Part shown: piece by piece, positions 11,540-22,790 of the stretch
Numbering within the stretch: position 1 is the first letter of the stretch
Layout: every line of letters begins with the position of its first letter
From: Unio delphinus
Taxonomy: Eukaryota; Mollusca; Bivalvia; Unionida; Unionidae
Reading direction: 5' to 3'
DNA: 64,000 bases
Assembly (NCBI GenBank): GCA_029339505.1
Contig: JAQISU010000179.1
Location: 13,076,501-13,140,500 of the forward strand
Program-made: the position numbers and the translations under genes
The notes under the pieces: generated by a model
The model's database searches: none
What the model saw: the letters and a program-made list of their open reading frames with translations, nothing else
What the model was told of the DNA's origin: nothing

Positions 11540-12469
11540 CAAGATGATACCAGAGGGGTAAATCAGCGATTAATAAACTCGCTAAAGCAGCACAAGTCAA
11601 ATGTGTTAGTGCAGCAGATTGGATACCAAAACAGGCAATATGACAAATTTTCTACTACGACCTAAACGAATTCAATACGCGCATTTCGATGTTAATGTTC
11701 CCAATGAAGTTCATCTCGCGAGTACATTATTTCTCCCACATGATACTGTCAAACGACGGACAAACAAGTACGCGCTAACTGTTGTGGGTGTTGACTGTAG
11801 ATACAAAGAAGCAGAGCCATTATCAACGAAGACATCAACAGAAGTAGCTTCTTTATTTGAGCGAATTTGTCAACGAAGTGGTCTGCAATGGCTACAATTA
11901 TTACAGGTTGATCCTGGCAAGGAAGTTCAGGATGTAGTATCATCGCTGATGAAAAAACATAATGTCAAAATACGACGAGGACATACTGCAATTTATTGTG
12001 ATCAAGCAATTATTGAACAATTTAACCGAACGCTTGCTATGCGGTTATTTAGATATCAATACGCAAGGGACATGATTCAAGATGCAAGATCTCGAAAATG
12101 GGTTGCAAGATTACCAGGTGTGATAAATGCATTAAATAATGAAATTATTCGAACAATCAACATGAAAGCTATTAGCGCAATCATAAAAATATATACCCGT
12201 ACGGCCAAATGATCTTTCGAAACATCAAATACTTGGTAATGTGACTGTAATATTTTACATGAACCCGGTGAACTCGAGAGTGGTAAAAAAGGAGCTACTG
12301 ATCCTATTTGGAGTGTTACTACACACAAAATATCTAACTTAGTAAGATCCACGGGTAGACCCGCAAATCTATAGATTAGATCCAACTGCTCCTCAGCGTG
12401 GATTTTACAAGTGAACAGTTGCAAGTTATACCTGCGGACACAAAATTACCACCGCGATCACTTAACTAG
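11540..12469 (+). pseudogene. Polinton integrase remnant (copy 1)
   Basis: Retrovirus-type integrase core. The largest open stretch is 11619-12212. It shows KYALTVVGVDCRYKEAEPL (the family usually has Asp where VVG has Gly, so the first catalytic Asp seems lost), LLQVDPGKEVQ with the second Asp, and DQAIIEQFNRTL with the Glu. The C-terminal part continues in other frames with HEPGELESGKKGATDPIWSV, STGRP and APQRGF. A run of four T (12403-12406) shifts the frame just before a conserved tail ending at the TAG at 12467. The same shift is present in copy 2. Convergent with PolB. Confidence 0.8.
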
Positions 12470-15400
12470 CGCCTCTGCGTCTATTCATTCAAGACTGGTC
12501 AGCATCGTATTTTCACTTGTATGACCGCGACTGAAGTCCTTACTGTCCCCGGTAAATTGTGGTGGGTTTTTATCCGAATATTGCCATAGCATTATACAAT
12601 TATAGCTCGCACAGGGATTATTCTGTTGTTGTTCCAGCTTCATTATAAATTCAATATCATCAAATTCGCTATTGTTTTTGGTCACTTTGTTTATAACCAG
12701 AGTTTATTTTCTTACTATTTCGTTGTTGGTGTCAGCAAAATTGAAAATAACCCTCCGTTATTGATTTATTCGTCTAACTAGTGACACTGCGAGATAGACT
12801 AAATTTGACCACTCGATGCGATCACCAATAATCCAAACAATTGTATCAGGGATGGTTAACCCCTGAGATGAAAATATCGTTATTGCGCATCCTAACGCCG
12901 ATTGGGATTCATCCTCTAACGCATCATCTACACCGCTAATATCAAATAGAACAATAGCATTTAATACGAGATTCTGTATCTCTGTTTGTCCTGGATATTT
13001 AACATCTTTATTCTGTCTAAGTGTATCAGCTGGTCTATAACATATGATATGGGTACTTCTGGACATTTATTTTATGCGTGTGAAATAAGTGTGTCTCTGA
13101 CAATCTTCTACTTGCTATTTTCAAATGGTTTGGCCTCTATTTATCAAAAAAAATCACTTATGGAGGCTTCTGACATTATTTCACATGCTTTAGTTTTCAA
13201 TGAAGTTTATTCGGTTGTAGTTTGATTAATTTCTTGAACTCGATTAACTCTGGATCATGCTATCTTCAGATATCTTCTCATAATAATCTACAAAATTCTT
13301 TAACCATTCGTGGGGAGACAAACCAACAAATTGTGGTGGTTAACCGTGATCGCCACACATTATCACGGCTTTATTTGTCAATAATAAAAAATTGAGAAAC
13401 ATGTTTTTATATGCAGCGACACTGTACAGATCTCTTCCCTAATTATTATCGCGGGTATGTATTTCTCTCCCATTCGTCACCCTTGTATCTAAGAGTGCTA
13501 TGATAAGTGCAAGAATGAACGCCTTGTTGTTTCATCTTTCGTGCAAGTCTATGTGTAGGAGTTAAGGACAACTAAATCCGACTTCCCTCGAAAAAGTTCG
13601 ATCATATGGTCCGTTCAAGTAATGTCTACTTGCTGGATCAGATTTAGATGGTGCTGATGATAATTCTGATATTTGATCGTGTTTCAGGTAAGTATCTTCA
13701 ACCGTAACATCAGCAGATTTAGGAAAATCGTATAACATTTCCTGTTTTATTCTCCATGATTCCCACGATGCATCAGCATTTGTAAAACGAGTCACTGCTT
13801 CTACATATATGCTATCGATATAAAATGAATCCGTAGCAACTCTAATCGCGGTGTCAGGTAATCTATTTATCATTTATAACAGGTTTATAGAAACATAAGC
13901 GAGCATAGACGATCTTAGATGTGTTTACTGCACTGATTCATCATCGATATAGCTAACAATATACTAAACCGTGTTCAAATAGACAAATAAGCATTTTATA
14001 GACTTGCAAATATATCCTTCGTTGTTGCATATGCGAGTATAACATCATATTCAGCGTCATCTACAAATAGTAGCGCATAATGTCGTTTGTGATCATATGC
14101 ACTACCTTGAGTAAATTTGCCGATTATTCTTCTACCGAGATCTTGTGCGTTTTCATCACTGATTTTAAGATCTTTTTAGATTGTTCGGGAAGATCAGGAA
14201 AAAAAAATTAATCGTTAATAATGTTATCAAGACTAACATCATGAGGCTGTAGTAACAAAACCTCAGTCTGTTTCCGAAATGATATAATTGCCTCGCCGAT
14301 AACCAGCTATGCTAGTATTTCAGAATCAGTCATATATCGCAGGAACACTATAGGTGCCCATTAATTGTCATAAAAATGTGTACCAAACCAGCATAACAGA
14401 TGGGATGGATTCCTATAGCAAATTCAAATGATACCACACGAGCGAATCCGGTTATATCAAAATCGGGTAGTGGTCCATTAATACTCACTCGTGTCATTTC
14501 GTGGCTAGGGTTTCCAAATCGGATAAAATATTCAGCACACTCTCTGTACCCGAGGAAATTTTCTGGAGAACATGGAACCATAGCAACCGATATAAAAATG
14601 TTAGAATCATATTTGGTATTCCATAATCCATCGCGTCCGTATCGGACACAACTTATTCAAATCGCATCGGCTTCCACAGATTTTTCTCTCTGGCAAAGTG
14701 AGCTGCAACTGATGGAACTGTAAAACAATTTGTTAGTAATCGCTCGGTATTCTCTGTTGAAAATTTCCCAGCAAGTTTTCTCGTCGCGTCGTGGAGAGAT
14801 TCAGTGTGACATATTTCGCCGTTAGGTCTTACCAATCGATCAAATTTACTTTTCTTCATCTTCAAATATCTGTAATAACCACACTGATACAGGATCGTTT
14901 TAAATTAACGCGTAAATAAAATCAAACATGTTCACAGAAGGATAAAATAGTACGGTTCGATCTAGAGCAAATATTTTTACTGCGTGGGCTTTATGATCAA
15001 TTATTTTTTATTGGAGCTCTTTTTGATTTATATTTCGATTTGTATAATACCTCTCCTGTTATTGTTTTTTACGGTTATTGGAAATCTAAATGCTTTTTTT
15101 TTTTAACTTTGTTACATATTTTATTGTTCCGAAGGTATCCTTAACCGATTCAGCCCACTCATTTATTATTTTACAAAGGCTTCATACCGTTTACATGCAT
15201 CGCATTTATAGAATGTTCTGTTACTACTTGCTCGGCGACACAATTTAGTCTTGAAAAATTATCCGTTTTAGATTATTAATACTGGGATTTTCATTTGTCA
15301 GATAGATTCCATAAATAACCGCAGTCACATGATACGCTAGCTCATAATACGGTTTGTCAAGACCAGTCAACATTCCTGGTCTGGAACTTTTACTCAATGA

Positions 15401-15769
15401 CAGGGTTTTTATTATTAGCAAGGGCATGATAATATTTATCGCGAATAATCAAATCACCTGTTTCTCCTTGCATAATAAACTTTACTCGAACAAAATACTT
15501 TTGATTATCAAGATGGATGATTATATTTACTGCTCGTTTGTCGTTTATTGTAGCGTCGACACTATCATTGATTCGGAATAATGACCATACGTGAGATTCG
15601 ACAACGCTGATAAATTTTATCTATTCATCGTCACTTTGATTAATCACGTTTATATTCTTCGCTAGAGTTTGTATTGGTAAGTCAGGAGAAATTCTATCGA
15701 GATTAAATTATATTTAAGAAACGAAGTTTCCCAGGGCTTGATTTTTTATAAGCTCTCAAACTCTTCCAT
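12440..15769 (-). pseudogene. PolB-SF1 helicase-HNH fusion remnant (copy 1)
   Basis: Decayed homologue of the gene at 57849-61363. From the start codon (15767-15769; MEEFESL) run an N-terminal module, DKPYYELAYHVTAVIYG (about 15310-15360), PSVAAHFAREKN (about 14690), ECAEYFIRFGNPSHEMTRV (about 14500-14550), the YxDTDS-type segment ATDSFYIDS (about 13830), helicase block GLTIPDTIVWI (about 12840) and the HNH start CASYNCIMLWQYSDK (about 12570-12615). Many stops and frameshifts and some deletions are present, including loss of most of the Walker A region. It is useful as an outgroup for judging which stops in copy 2 are recent. Confidence 0.8.
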
Positions 15770-15814
15770 ACTATAATTAAGACAAATATTTAAATTAAAT
15801 GTATTATATATACA
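15770..15814. promoter_or_regulatory. Short divergent intergenic region (copy 1)
   Basis: Only 45 bp separate the divergent starts of the PolB remnant (minus) and the Cys-rich protein remnant (plus). The corresponding gap in copy 2 is 24 bp. It is AT-rich (TAAATTAAATGTATTATATA). Its promoter function is inferred from the conserved head-to-head layout. Confidence 0.4.
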
Positions 15815-16145
15815 ATGCCTCAAACAAAACATCAGTGTAAGTGGTTGATGAAAGGATCTGTAATTCATTGTAATAATTCATGCATAAATAAATTTTGCGG
15901 ATGTCATTCACAAAGTGTACGACGAGGAAAATTAGGTCCGTAACCGTGTTTACAATGTGGTGTTGGAGTTAGAGAAAAAAACACAGTTGTGTGTACAATG
16001 CGGCGGTAACAGATACAGAGATCTTAAACGTTATTATGATAAAAGAACTATCGACCTTGACAGAGTCAAATATAAAGTTATAAGAACCCCCAGAAGAATA
16101 TATTGCTAGATTCTCAAGTAACAATCGGGACAAATAATGATTTAG
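15815..16145 (+). pseudogene. Cys-rich zinc-binding protein remnant (copy 1)
   Basis: Homologue of 57423-57824. HQCKWLMKGS, CNNSC, KFCGCH, CLQCGVGV and a later [16 protein letters not shown] give the same four Cys clusters. Broken by a TAA after KLGP (near 15943) and by a frameshift near 15985. The C-terminus retains a VIRTP motif. Role unknown; it may bind zinc and nucleic acid. It diverges from PolB. Confidence 0.75.
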
Positions 16146-16152
16146 ACAAATA

Positions 16153-16365
<213 letters not shown>

Positions 16366-16629
16366 TGGGGATGGGGTGGGGGAGGTATACATTAAATTGA
16401 AATGTTTATTGTATGGTGTTTATTTATAGGGTGCAGCAAAAGGACACAAAACATCCTGGTCAAAAAGACATACAAAAGGACAATAGAGTGACCCCGTGAA
16501 TGATAATCGCTCATCACGCGTATTTTACTATTTAAAGATTACATAATGAATTATGAAAATATTAATAATATTATCTATTACAAATTTGAAAAAATACGAA
16601 ACTAAATTGTGACAGCATTCTTTCTGATT

Positions 16630-16875
16630 TTGAGTATTTACAATAGCTTAAATCCACCGATATCAATTGTACCATCAGAGTACAAATTTATCCAGCTTAT
16701 ACAGCATCATTAGCGGATAATAGCGAATTAAATAAATTCGTACCCGTATTTACCGCAGTTGAAAATATTTGATCAGAATTATCAAAACAATATCAAATAA
16801 GAAAAAACATTAACACACGTGTAAGGCAACTAAAAAGGATTATAAGAAACGAAAATACCGATCTGGTTCCCATTA
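16630..16875 (+). pseudogene. Remnant of the 118-residue accessory protein (copy 1)
   Basis: A plus-strand frame with SELNKFVPVFTAVENI, a stop, then LSKQYQIRKNINTRVRQL corresponds to VSVFVPLYTIVERI and the charged helix near the C-terminus of the protein at 56501-56857. It lacks the N-terminal half. Function unknown. Confidence 0.55.
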
Positions 16876-17059
16876 TACAAGGTGAGTTCCCAGTTTAGAA
16901 AACGAAAGTAAACATAAAATACACTACACAGGTTTCGTGATTGCTACCAATTGTTTTTTTGGGGATGTCATTTTTATCACTCCGACGGGTAATTACTAGT
17001 ACAAACACTAAAATCGTCCCCGATGATGAATTTTATAGGCTAATTACTAGTAATTCTAT

Positions 17060-18485
17060 CAAATTATTTTTTTTCGTAATGAGAATGACATTAAGATTTG
17101 ATATAATGACTTATTTGTAAATTTTCTCTTGATAAGTCCAATAATTTAGAGCTCTGGTTCGTAAGTTTGAAATTCATTCTCATTAGTAGTATATTACGTC
17201 ATCTGAGATATTCTGAATTAATTGGTTCTTGCACGATGCAACTTCCATGGGGGATATGAGGAGTGAATGTTTACAGAATTATATCCCTGTTGTGCCTGAT
17301 TTGAAATTTGTGTGTTTATCTGATAACTTCCATCAATTGCATCACATAAAAGGTTGACTGCGATGGTTGATGTTATATTTACTGTTCCTGGCGATATATG
17401 ACGACCATCACCGTATGGGTTATTGTTGTATCTAAGAACAGTTGCAGGTGGAAGTGTTTTTCTAAACCGGCGTGTATTTGAGGATATAGTTTATCGATGA
17501 TATCATTAGTTGATTTATTTAACTCGGTTGCGTTATACCCGGGAAGTTTAAAATTCGGTCGATCAGCTTCTGTTACATTATGTGTGTCTAAAAGTAGTTG
17601 TTTATAGGGAGTTGTGTCGTCAGAATAATCAAGTGTTGCCTGAATTACTCGCTTGTTAATATATTCCATGTCAGATACAAATTGATTTAATATTTCAATC
17701 GTTTAATGATTTCACCGCGATTAGATTCTTGGAAACCTTGCTGTAGTCACTGTAGTTGTTGCTTATGTTCTTGATTGATTTCTCTAAACTACCTAATAAT
17801 TTCAGGTAGGTTAATAATTAAATATACAATTTCTAATGTTGGAATTCGTTCAAAAATAAATCTCCACCACCATACGTTAGTCTCAGCACTGAAACCCAAA
17901 TCACTACCCAAAGTTTCACGTTTTATATCGAGTAAACTATCCTTGTATAATGGAGTAATTTCGTGGTATGACTTTGTATTTGTTGTATAATCAGACTTCG
18001 CTGGTTCTGGTGCCTTAGCAACTTCATGTAATAGTGATGGATTTTTAGGCCATCCTAAGACGGTTCTAATCGATGACTGATATCCACGATTTGGGATTAT
18101 TTTCCTGTAATGGATTTTACTCTACGCTGGAATTCTTTCATTGATTTATTCCATTTGATAACTTCCCTTTGGAATACAAACAATAAACCAATTAGGAGTT
18201 CCATCTGGTTTATTTTTATTTGCAAATACAAATGAAATATTCGGCTGTTCGCCAGCTAATGGTTTTGACCGGATACTTGGCCAACTATATAATAGTCGTA
18301 ATTGAGCGCATGCAGTTTCTTTTACGGAAAAATGCAAGTGGAAAAATTCACGTTTAATTCGGGGTTAGTCGAGGTTATTGAGATCTTGGTTGTCTTTGAC
18401 GGTGCTGTGTTCGCGGCTATCTGTTGCAATATTTCTAGCGACATTATTATATTATTATTATTATTTTCTAAATCAGACATCATTG
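17060..18485 (-). pseudogene. Polinton minor capsid (penton-like) protein remnant (copy 1)
   Basis: Homologue of the protein at 49287-50678. Minus-strand blocks, N to C: LEILQQIAANT (about 18440), AQLRLLYSWPSIRSKPLAG, NKNKPDGTPNW (18146-18337), KLPGYNATELNK (17379-17669) and GRHISPGTVNITSTIAVNLL (about 17300-17400), then QINTQISNQAQQGYN. The final jelly-roll strands have decayed. Several stops and frameshifts. Oppositely oriented to the neighbouring 118-residue gene, unlike copy 2. Confidence 0.75.
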
Positions 18486-18620
18486 TCTAGTTGTAAAACT
18501 TAATCATCGCCGTAAACTCTTTATTTGATATTATTTCGTCGTTAAAACTCATCGACATTAATAATGCTAGTTGGGAATATGCAGCCGTAGCGGTATAAAA
18601 TTATACCAATTGCGGTAATT
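18486..18620 (-). pseudogene. Membrane protein C-terminus remnant (copy 1)
   Basis: TATAAYSQLALLMSMSF and IISNKEFTAMIKFYN correspond to VSTAYSQLSLMISSSL and IISDSEFSAMVSIYD of the protein at 50738-51280. The stop precedes the minor capsid gene start by only a few bases. The two-helix hydrophobic region is not recognisable upstream. Confidence 0.6.
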
Positions 18621-18801
18621 CGCCTGCGATATTATTTTACTTTTACCTCATATACATAAATGAGATTTTTTTAGTTTATATTATTGTACTTACACTATTA
18701 ACAGCAGAAGATGTAAAAGATGGTACATTAAACTGTAACGTTGAAATTACGGTTAATCTATATATACCTCCGACGGATGCAGTAAATTAAATGGTGCTAT
18801 T

Positions 18802-19540
18802 TTAAAGTGTCCAGGTGAGAGATCCATATTGTATCAAATATACCGTACTGATATTTTCATTATGATATATTTTAATCCTATCAAATTTCTCAGCGATAGC
18901 AGGAACATCACTAACGATATTATCCTGTGTTTCTTTATTCATATAAATGCTCGTCCCGATATCAAAGAGTTTCATGGGGATATTGAACGGTTTTATACAA
19001 ATATTATCCGCGGCTTCATCAATTTCTCTAAAAAGTCTACAGAAATTTGCAAAGTCGCTTACATGAACATCATATTCACCCCGCAGCGCTGAGATTTTAT
19101 TGTCTACGGTGTCTACATAATTTTTTGTCATCGCATCCTTGTCAGATGTTGGATAACCACATGTGGTTATTTTATTCGAGTTCATGTTGAGTTCGCCTGT
19201 TATTGTCACACCGGATTTTTGTACTCGCACGCGAATATTATCCGACATAGTTGACATAGTAATACCGGGATTAATTCCTCCATTGGAATCAAATGTGTCT
19301 ATGGAGTTTTCAGGTGCTTCCTATATTTTAATTATAATTTCCTTGAAGGAAAGATTACTCGTTTTTAATGTTCTCAGCTTATCCTGAAATATAACCATAT
19401 CGCTTGTGTCCGTATTTTTTAGATTTAACAGTTCAGATAATTCGTCGGTGATGATTTTGTTCTTCACATTTTCGTTTGATATTCCTTCCGTGGTTTTTCG
19501 TTTAGAGATAGATCTCCCGTAAATATCCGCTTTTATAATT
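18802..19540 (-). pseudogene. Fiber-like protein remnant with distinct head (copy 1)
   Basis: The N-terminal part, in broken frames at 19260-19535, matches the base of the copy 2 fiber: ADIYGRS, ITDELSELLNLKNTD, MVIFQDK, LKTSNLSFKEI. The open part (18802-19257, 151 codons) is unrelated to the copy 2 head. It has VTITGELNMNSNKITTCGYP and SDKDAMTKNYVDTVDNKI, a pattern seen in phage and Polinton tail/fiber proteins (G-x-L-x-MN...NKI...D-D-A-x-x-K-x-YVD). It sits between protease and membrane protein as in copy 2. Confidence 0.65.
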
Positions 19541-19543
19541 AGA

Positions 19544-19990
19544 TTAATTCTTTAACTGAAATCTTTGTTTGTGACGCTGACTCATGTACTCGAGTACGGT
19601 TTTATGATGTGGTTTGGTTGATTTTGATATAGCCCTGAGTACAGCAATTACTTCTCTGCCGCATATTGGTGGATCGGTTACTTTATGTGTCGGTAGCGTT
19701 GAAAACCAAACTGGAGTACTTTGTAATACTTCAGTATAATACATAAATTCTCTCGGCCGTGGTAATCAATACGAAACGAAATAAACAATTCCCCGTGGAC
19801 CAGTCGCGTACGCTGTCCAATGAGTACCGGGTCCAGTGCCTTTATTGAGATTAACAGTACCCGTTTCAGCGTTATTTGGATGTTTAAGTAACTGATCTCA
19901 AATAAAAACTCCTCTGCAGTATTTTTAAATTTAATCCTTGAACAGCTTCGATTAAATCTAAATTCGACAACGGTGTTATTAAATTCAATA
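19544..19990 (-). pseudogene. Adenain-like maturation protease remnant (copy 1)
   Basis: Minus-strand blocks TGPGTHWTAYATGPRGIVYF (His box), then VSY, an in-frame TGA (19766-19768), LPRPREFM and VTDPPICGREVIAVLRAIS (Cys box; open at 19544-19744). The acidic residue of the FDS motif is Val here, so catalysis is lost. The TGA is at the same codon as in copy 2. A further TGA precedes QLLKHPNN in the N-terminal part. Confidence 0.75.
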
Positions 19991-19999
19991 TCGATAAGT

Positions 20000-20230
20000 T
20001 CATGGAAATCTCAGACCCCCTTTGTGAACGGAGCGCCCTAAATAAGTTCCCGGAAGTCTCAGACCCCTTCCTTTTCTTGTATCTTCACCCTGTTGCTTTC
20101 TTTAATGACATTCGTGCCGCTGTTCCGACTGCTGCGAGGGCGGTGGCTTTCGAGGCAGCTACAATGAATGCGGTATGGTCGCGGGAAGTGGAAATATAGC
20201 ACCTGATTTTGTTTGATCCGAAAAAGCACT
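20000..20230 (-). pseudogene. Small LT-repeat virion protein C-terminus remnant (copy 1)
   Basis: VAASKATALAAVGTAARMSL followed by KKATG matches VAKAAALGAVGTAAEMALKK of the copy 2 protein at 52752-53213. The basic tail continues in broken frames. The N-terminal LT repeats are missing, with a (GA)n microsatellite upstream. Confidence 0.65.
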
Positions 20231-20231
20231 C

Positions 20232-20235
<4 letters not shown>

Positions 20236-20327
<92 letters not shown>
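20236..20327. repeat. (GA)n microsatellite
   Basis: About 90 bp of pure GA dinucleotide within copy 1, between the small virion protein and MCP remnants. The Ser-Leu repeat frame over it is an artefact. Confidence 0.95.
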
Positions 20328-20329
<2 letters not shown>

Positions 20330-20544
20330 GAATACCTTCTTTATTTTTCAAACTCATCATTACAATGCTTAAGCTGACGTTTTGTCAGTAACTGTCTATT
20401 CTAACCACCAGTCATCGTGTTTTAATGCTATTTTGTTCCACATCTTTTAGCCGAATCTGGTTATAGCTTTTAAATCCGACCAGGCGTCAGAGTAACACTG
20501 ACGTGACTATCCGACATTTATAATAATACCAGTGATCTAATTCC

Positions 20545-21101
20545 GTTATTGAGTTTCCACTGGTGCATCAACGACCCTTATTCGTCCACCAACACATGCG
20601 AGTAACATCGATTTGTCACAGAGTATAACAGCGATTGCTCTCCACTCAGCGATACCACCCCGAGTTACGCGAGCTTGAACGTGTGTATCAACAACACTGT
20701 CTGGTTTAATCAAGATGTTCCAATGAAAAGTAATAAATCGGATATAGGTTTCTAAAATCTAATTGTGATATTTGCAGACCAGTATCTACATTCAGTAGCC
20801 TAGTGGTTAGAGTGTTTGCCTCGTAAACGAGAGGTCGTTGAGATCGACCCCAGGCAGAGCCATACCAAAGATTTACAAAAATGTTACTAATAGCTACCTC
20901 ACTTGGCGTTCAGCTTTATGAGTTTAGTGGTAGGACTGGTCAGCCTGGCTTCAGGATAATGTGACTGGGTGGAGCATGATGATACATGTCGGCGGCATGA
21001 TGTCCCAGTGCCAGACATCACTGCAAACTGCCACATTGCCACACTACAGACATCGTAGCGATATGACTGCAAAATTGTTAAAGCTACATTAAAAATCCCA
21101 A

Positions 21102-21155
<54 letters not shown>

Positions 21156-22040
21156 TCAGATCACGTCACATAAATGTCAACAAACGATAATACGAGCGTG
21201 TTATTTTGTTTTGTTAAAATATCTTCGGATGGTTTTTGTTGGCAGAAGCAGTTGATCGAATATCTAATGGCTGCATGTTTATGAATTTAATCGTGTTTTA
21301 TCCTGTAGCGCAACAAATATATTTCACGGCGCAGAAACATCCTATTGTGATGCCAAATGCCAAGTAAGTATACCATTAATAGTGCTCCCTATAATATCTG
21401 TCCTCACTGTTAGCCATGATAACAATGATTTAACACCAGTATCCAATAATGAGAGTAATGTTTCCTCTGCGGCGATCGCTGTAGTCATTACTGGCATCCA
21501 CAATGAGCGTTTTGTTATATTTACTCTACCAGCATCATCAACTTCAGCACCTTGCCAGATGGTCATTATCATTATCATCATTTTTTTCTAACAATGACTA
21601 CTGTGTGTTTAGCTCCAAAGATAACTATTCTTACATTTCTACAAAAAACAAATATATGGGACAATGGAATAGCACATAAAAATAATTTACGATCACCTGA
21701 CAACATTGCTGCGCGTGTTGCAAACCCTAGGTTATAATTAGCATCAACACATCCTTTAATATCAAAAGTAGCACCTGGTCTAGGTTCATGTTCAAATCAT
21801 TTGCTTGTGCAGCAACTGCAGTATTCTGTGGTGTCCTGTCCTTACTTTTACATACTGAACATTATCAGCGTTATCAATAATATCCTTTGCAAACATCATT
21901 GATAGACCTGCTGATCTTGTATAATCATCAGTATATCTCGTTAACCCTAAATGTTTGTGGCAACATCGACAACAAGTTGAATAGATTTAATATCATATAT
22001 ATCTTAACCGGTACAGCAATCATAACTGTGAAAAGTGTCC
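20545..22040 (-). pseudogene. Polinton major capsid protein remnant, split by a SINE (copy 1)
   Basis: Homologue of the double jelly-roll MCP at 53255-54673. Blocks, C to N along the plus strand: the ILCDKSMLLACVGG region (20550-20640), SINE insertion 20796-21151, then RSLWMPVMTTAIAAEETLLS with KSLLSWLTVRTDIIGSTING (21342-21581) and TRYTDDYTRSAGLSMMFAKD (about 21880-21950). The first ~110 codons are not recognisable beyond about 22040. Several stops. The capsid order (minor capsid, membrane, fiber, protease, small protein, MCP) equals copy 2. Confidence 0.8.
20796..21151 (+). mobile_element. tRNA-derived SINE, copy 3, inside MCP remnant
   Basis: The tRNA-like head (TAGCCTAGTGGTTAGAG) is followed by the same body as copies 1 and 2 and a (CA)n-rich tail at about 21104-21151. 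It is bracketed by the 8-bp duplication ACATTCAG (20788-20795 and 21152-21159). Joining across the site recovers the capsid alignment (the copy 2 DNA at 53490-53530 is the intact equivalent). Confidence 0.9.
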
Positions 22041-22790
22041 ATTCAGACGTATATCTAAGACTCACTCAAGAACTGATAGCCAGTCATGTTTTTACTGTGG
22101 TGATGTTAGTGATGACAACGGTGTGCAAATATGAGTCTGGGACAAACACATCCAATTTACTGATATACTACAAAATATGAAAGTTACATATATGATCTAC
22201 GCGGTGTTTGATTGCCTCAACGTTTCGGTCGGTATAAACCAATGCTAGCATAGAAACAAATGCACCTGAAATTTATAAGACAGTTAAAATTGTGGAACAA
22301 ACTCCATTCGGATTGTGTTATGTGATAGTTCGATGCGATGGTAGGACAAATACGACGGTCCTTTATAGTGCCCAGAGTACAAGCTCGCTAAGACAGTTGA
22401 GATATTTCTCAGATTGATCAAAGTCAACGACAATATTAGAATAAATCAGAACTGAACATGTACAAGAGAAATCCGAAACCAAAACTGAACTGGAAATAAC
22501 CACTGACAGTTCATGTATACAACTTTATAATAAAATATATTCTTTAAAATCATGAATACACATTAATGAAAATAAAAAACGTGGCAGGAGTTACAAAAAT
22601 AATTTATATACATAACACCTCTCCTTTTAAGAGGAAATAAAGATTTATACAATAAAGTTTTCTTTATCCTTAATAATCTAACAGATGTGATAATAATGAG
22701 ATTATAGAGAAAAATGTATAATGAATATACCAACATTTGTACAATCAAACCTTTATAAAACTTTTAGATACATGAAAGTACATTTGCGAT
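22041..22790. other. No gene assigned
   Basis: A short open stretch near 22262-22390 (for example TVKIVEQTPFGLCYVIV) has no family that I recognise. The rest is AT-rich. The right boundary of Polinton copy 1 cannot be fixed here; no TIR is visible. Confidence 0.35.

Noticed and set aside
20085..20360. 91-codon frame with Ser-Leu repeats
   Set aside because: The repeat part is the (GA)n microsatellite; only the C-terminal part is a real Polinton remnant.
20899..21153. Cys-Val repeat frame
   Set aside because: Translation of the (CA)n tail of the SINE on the opposite strand.
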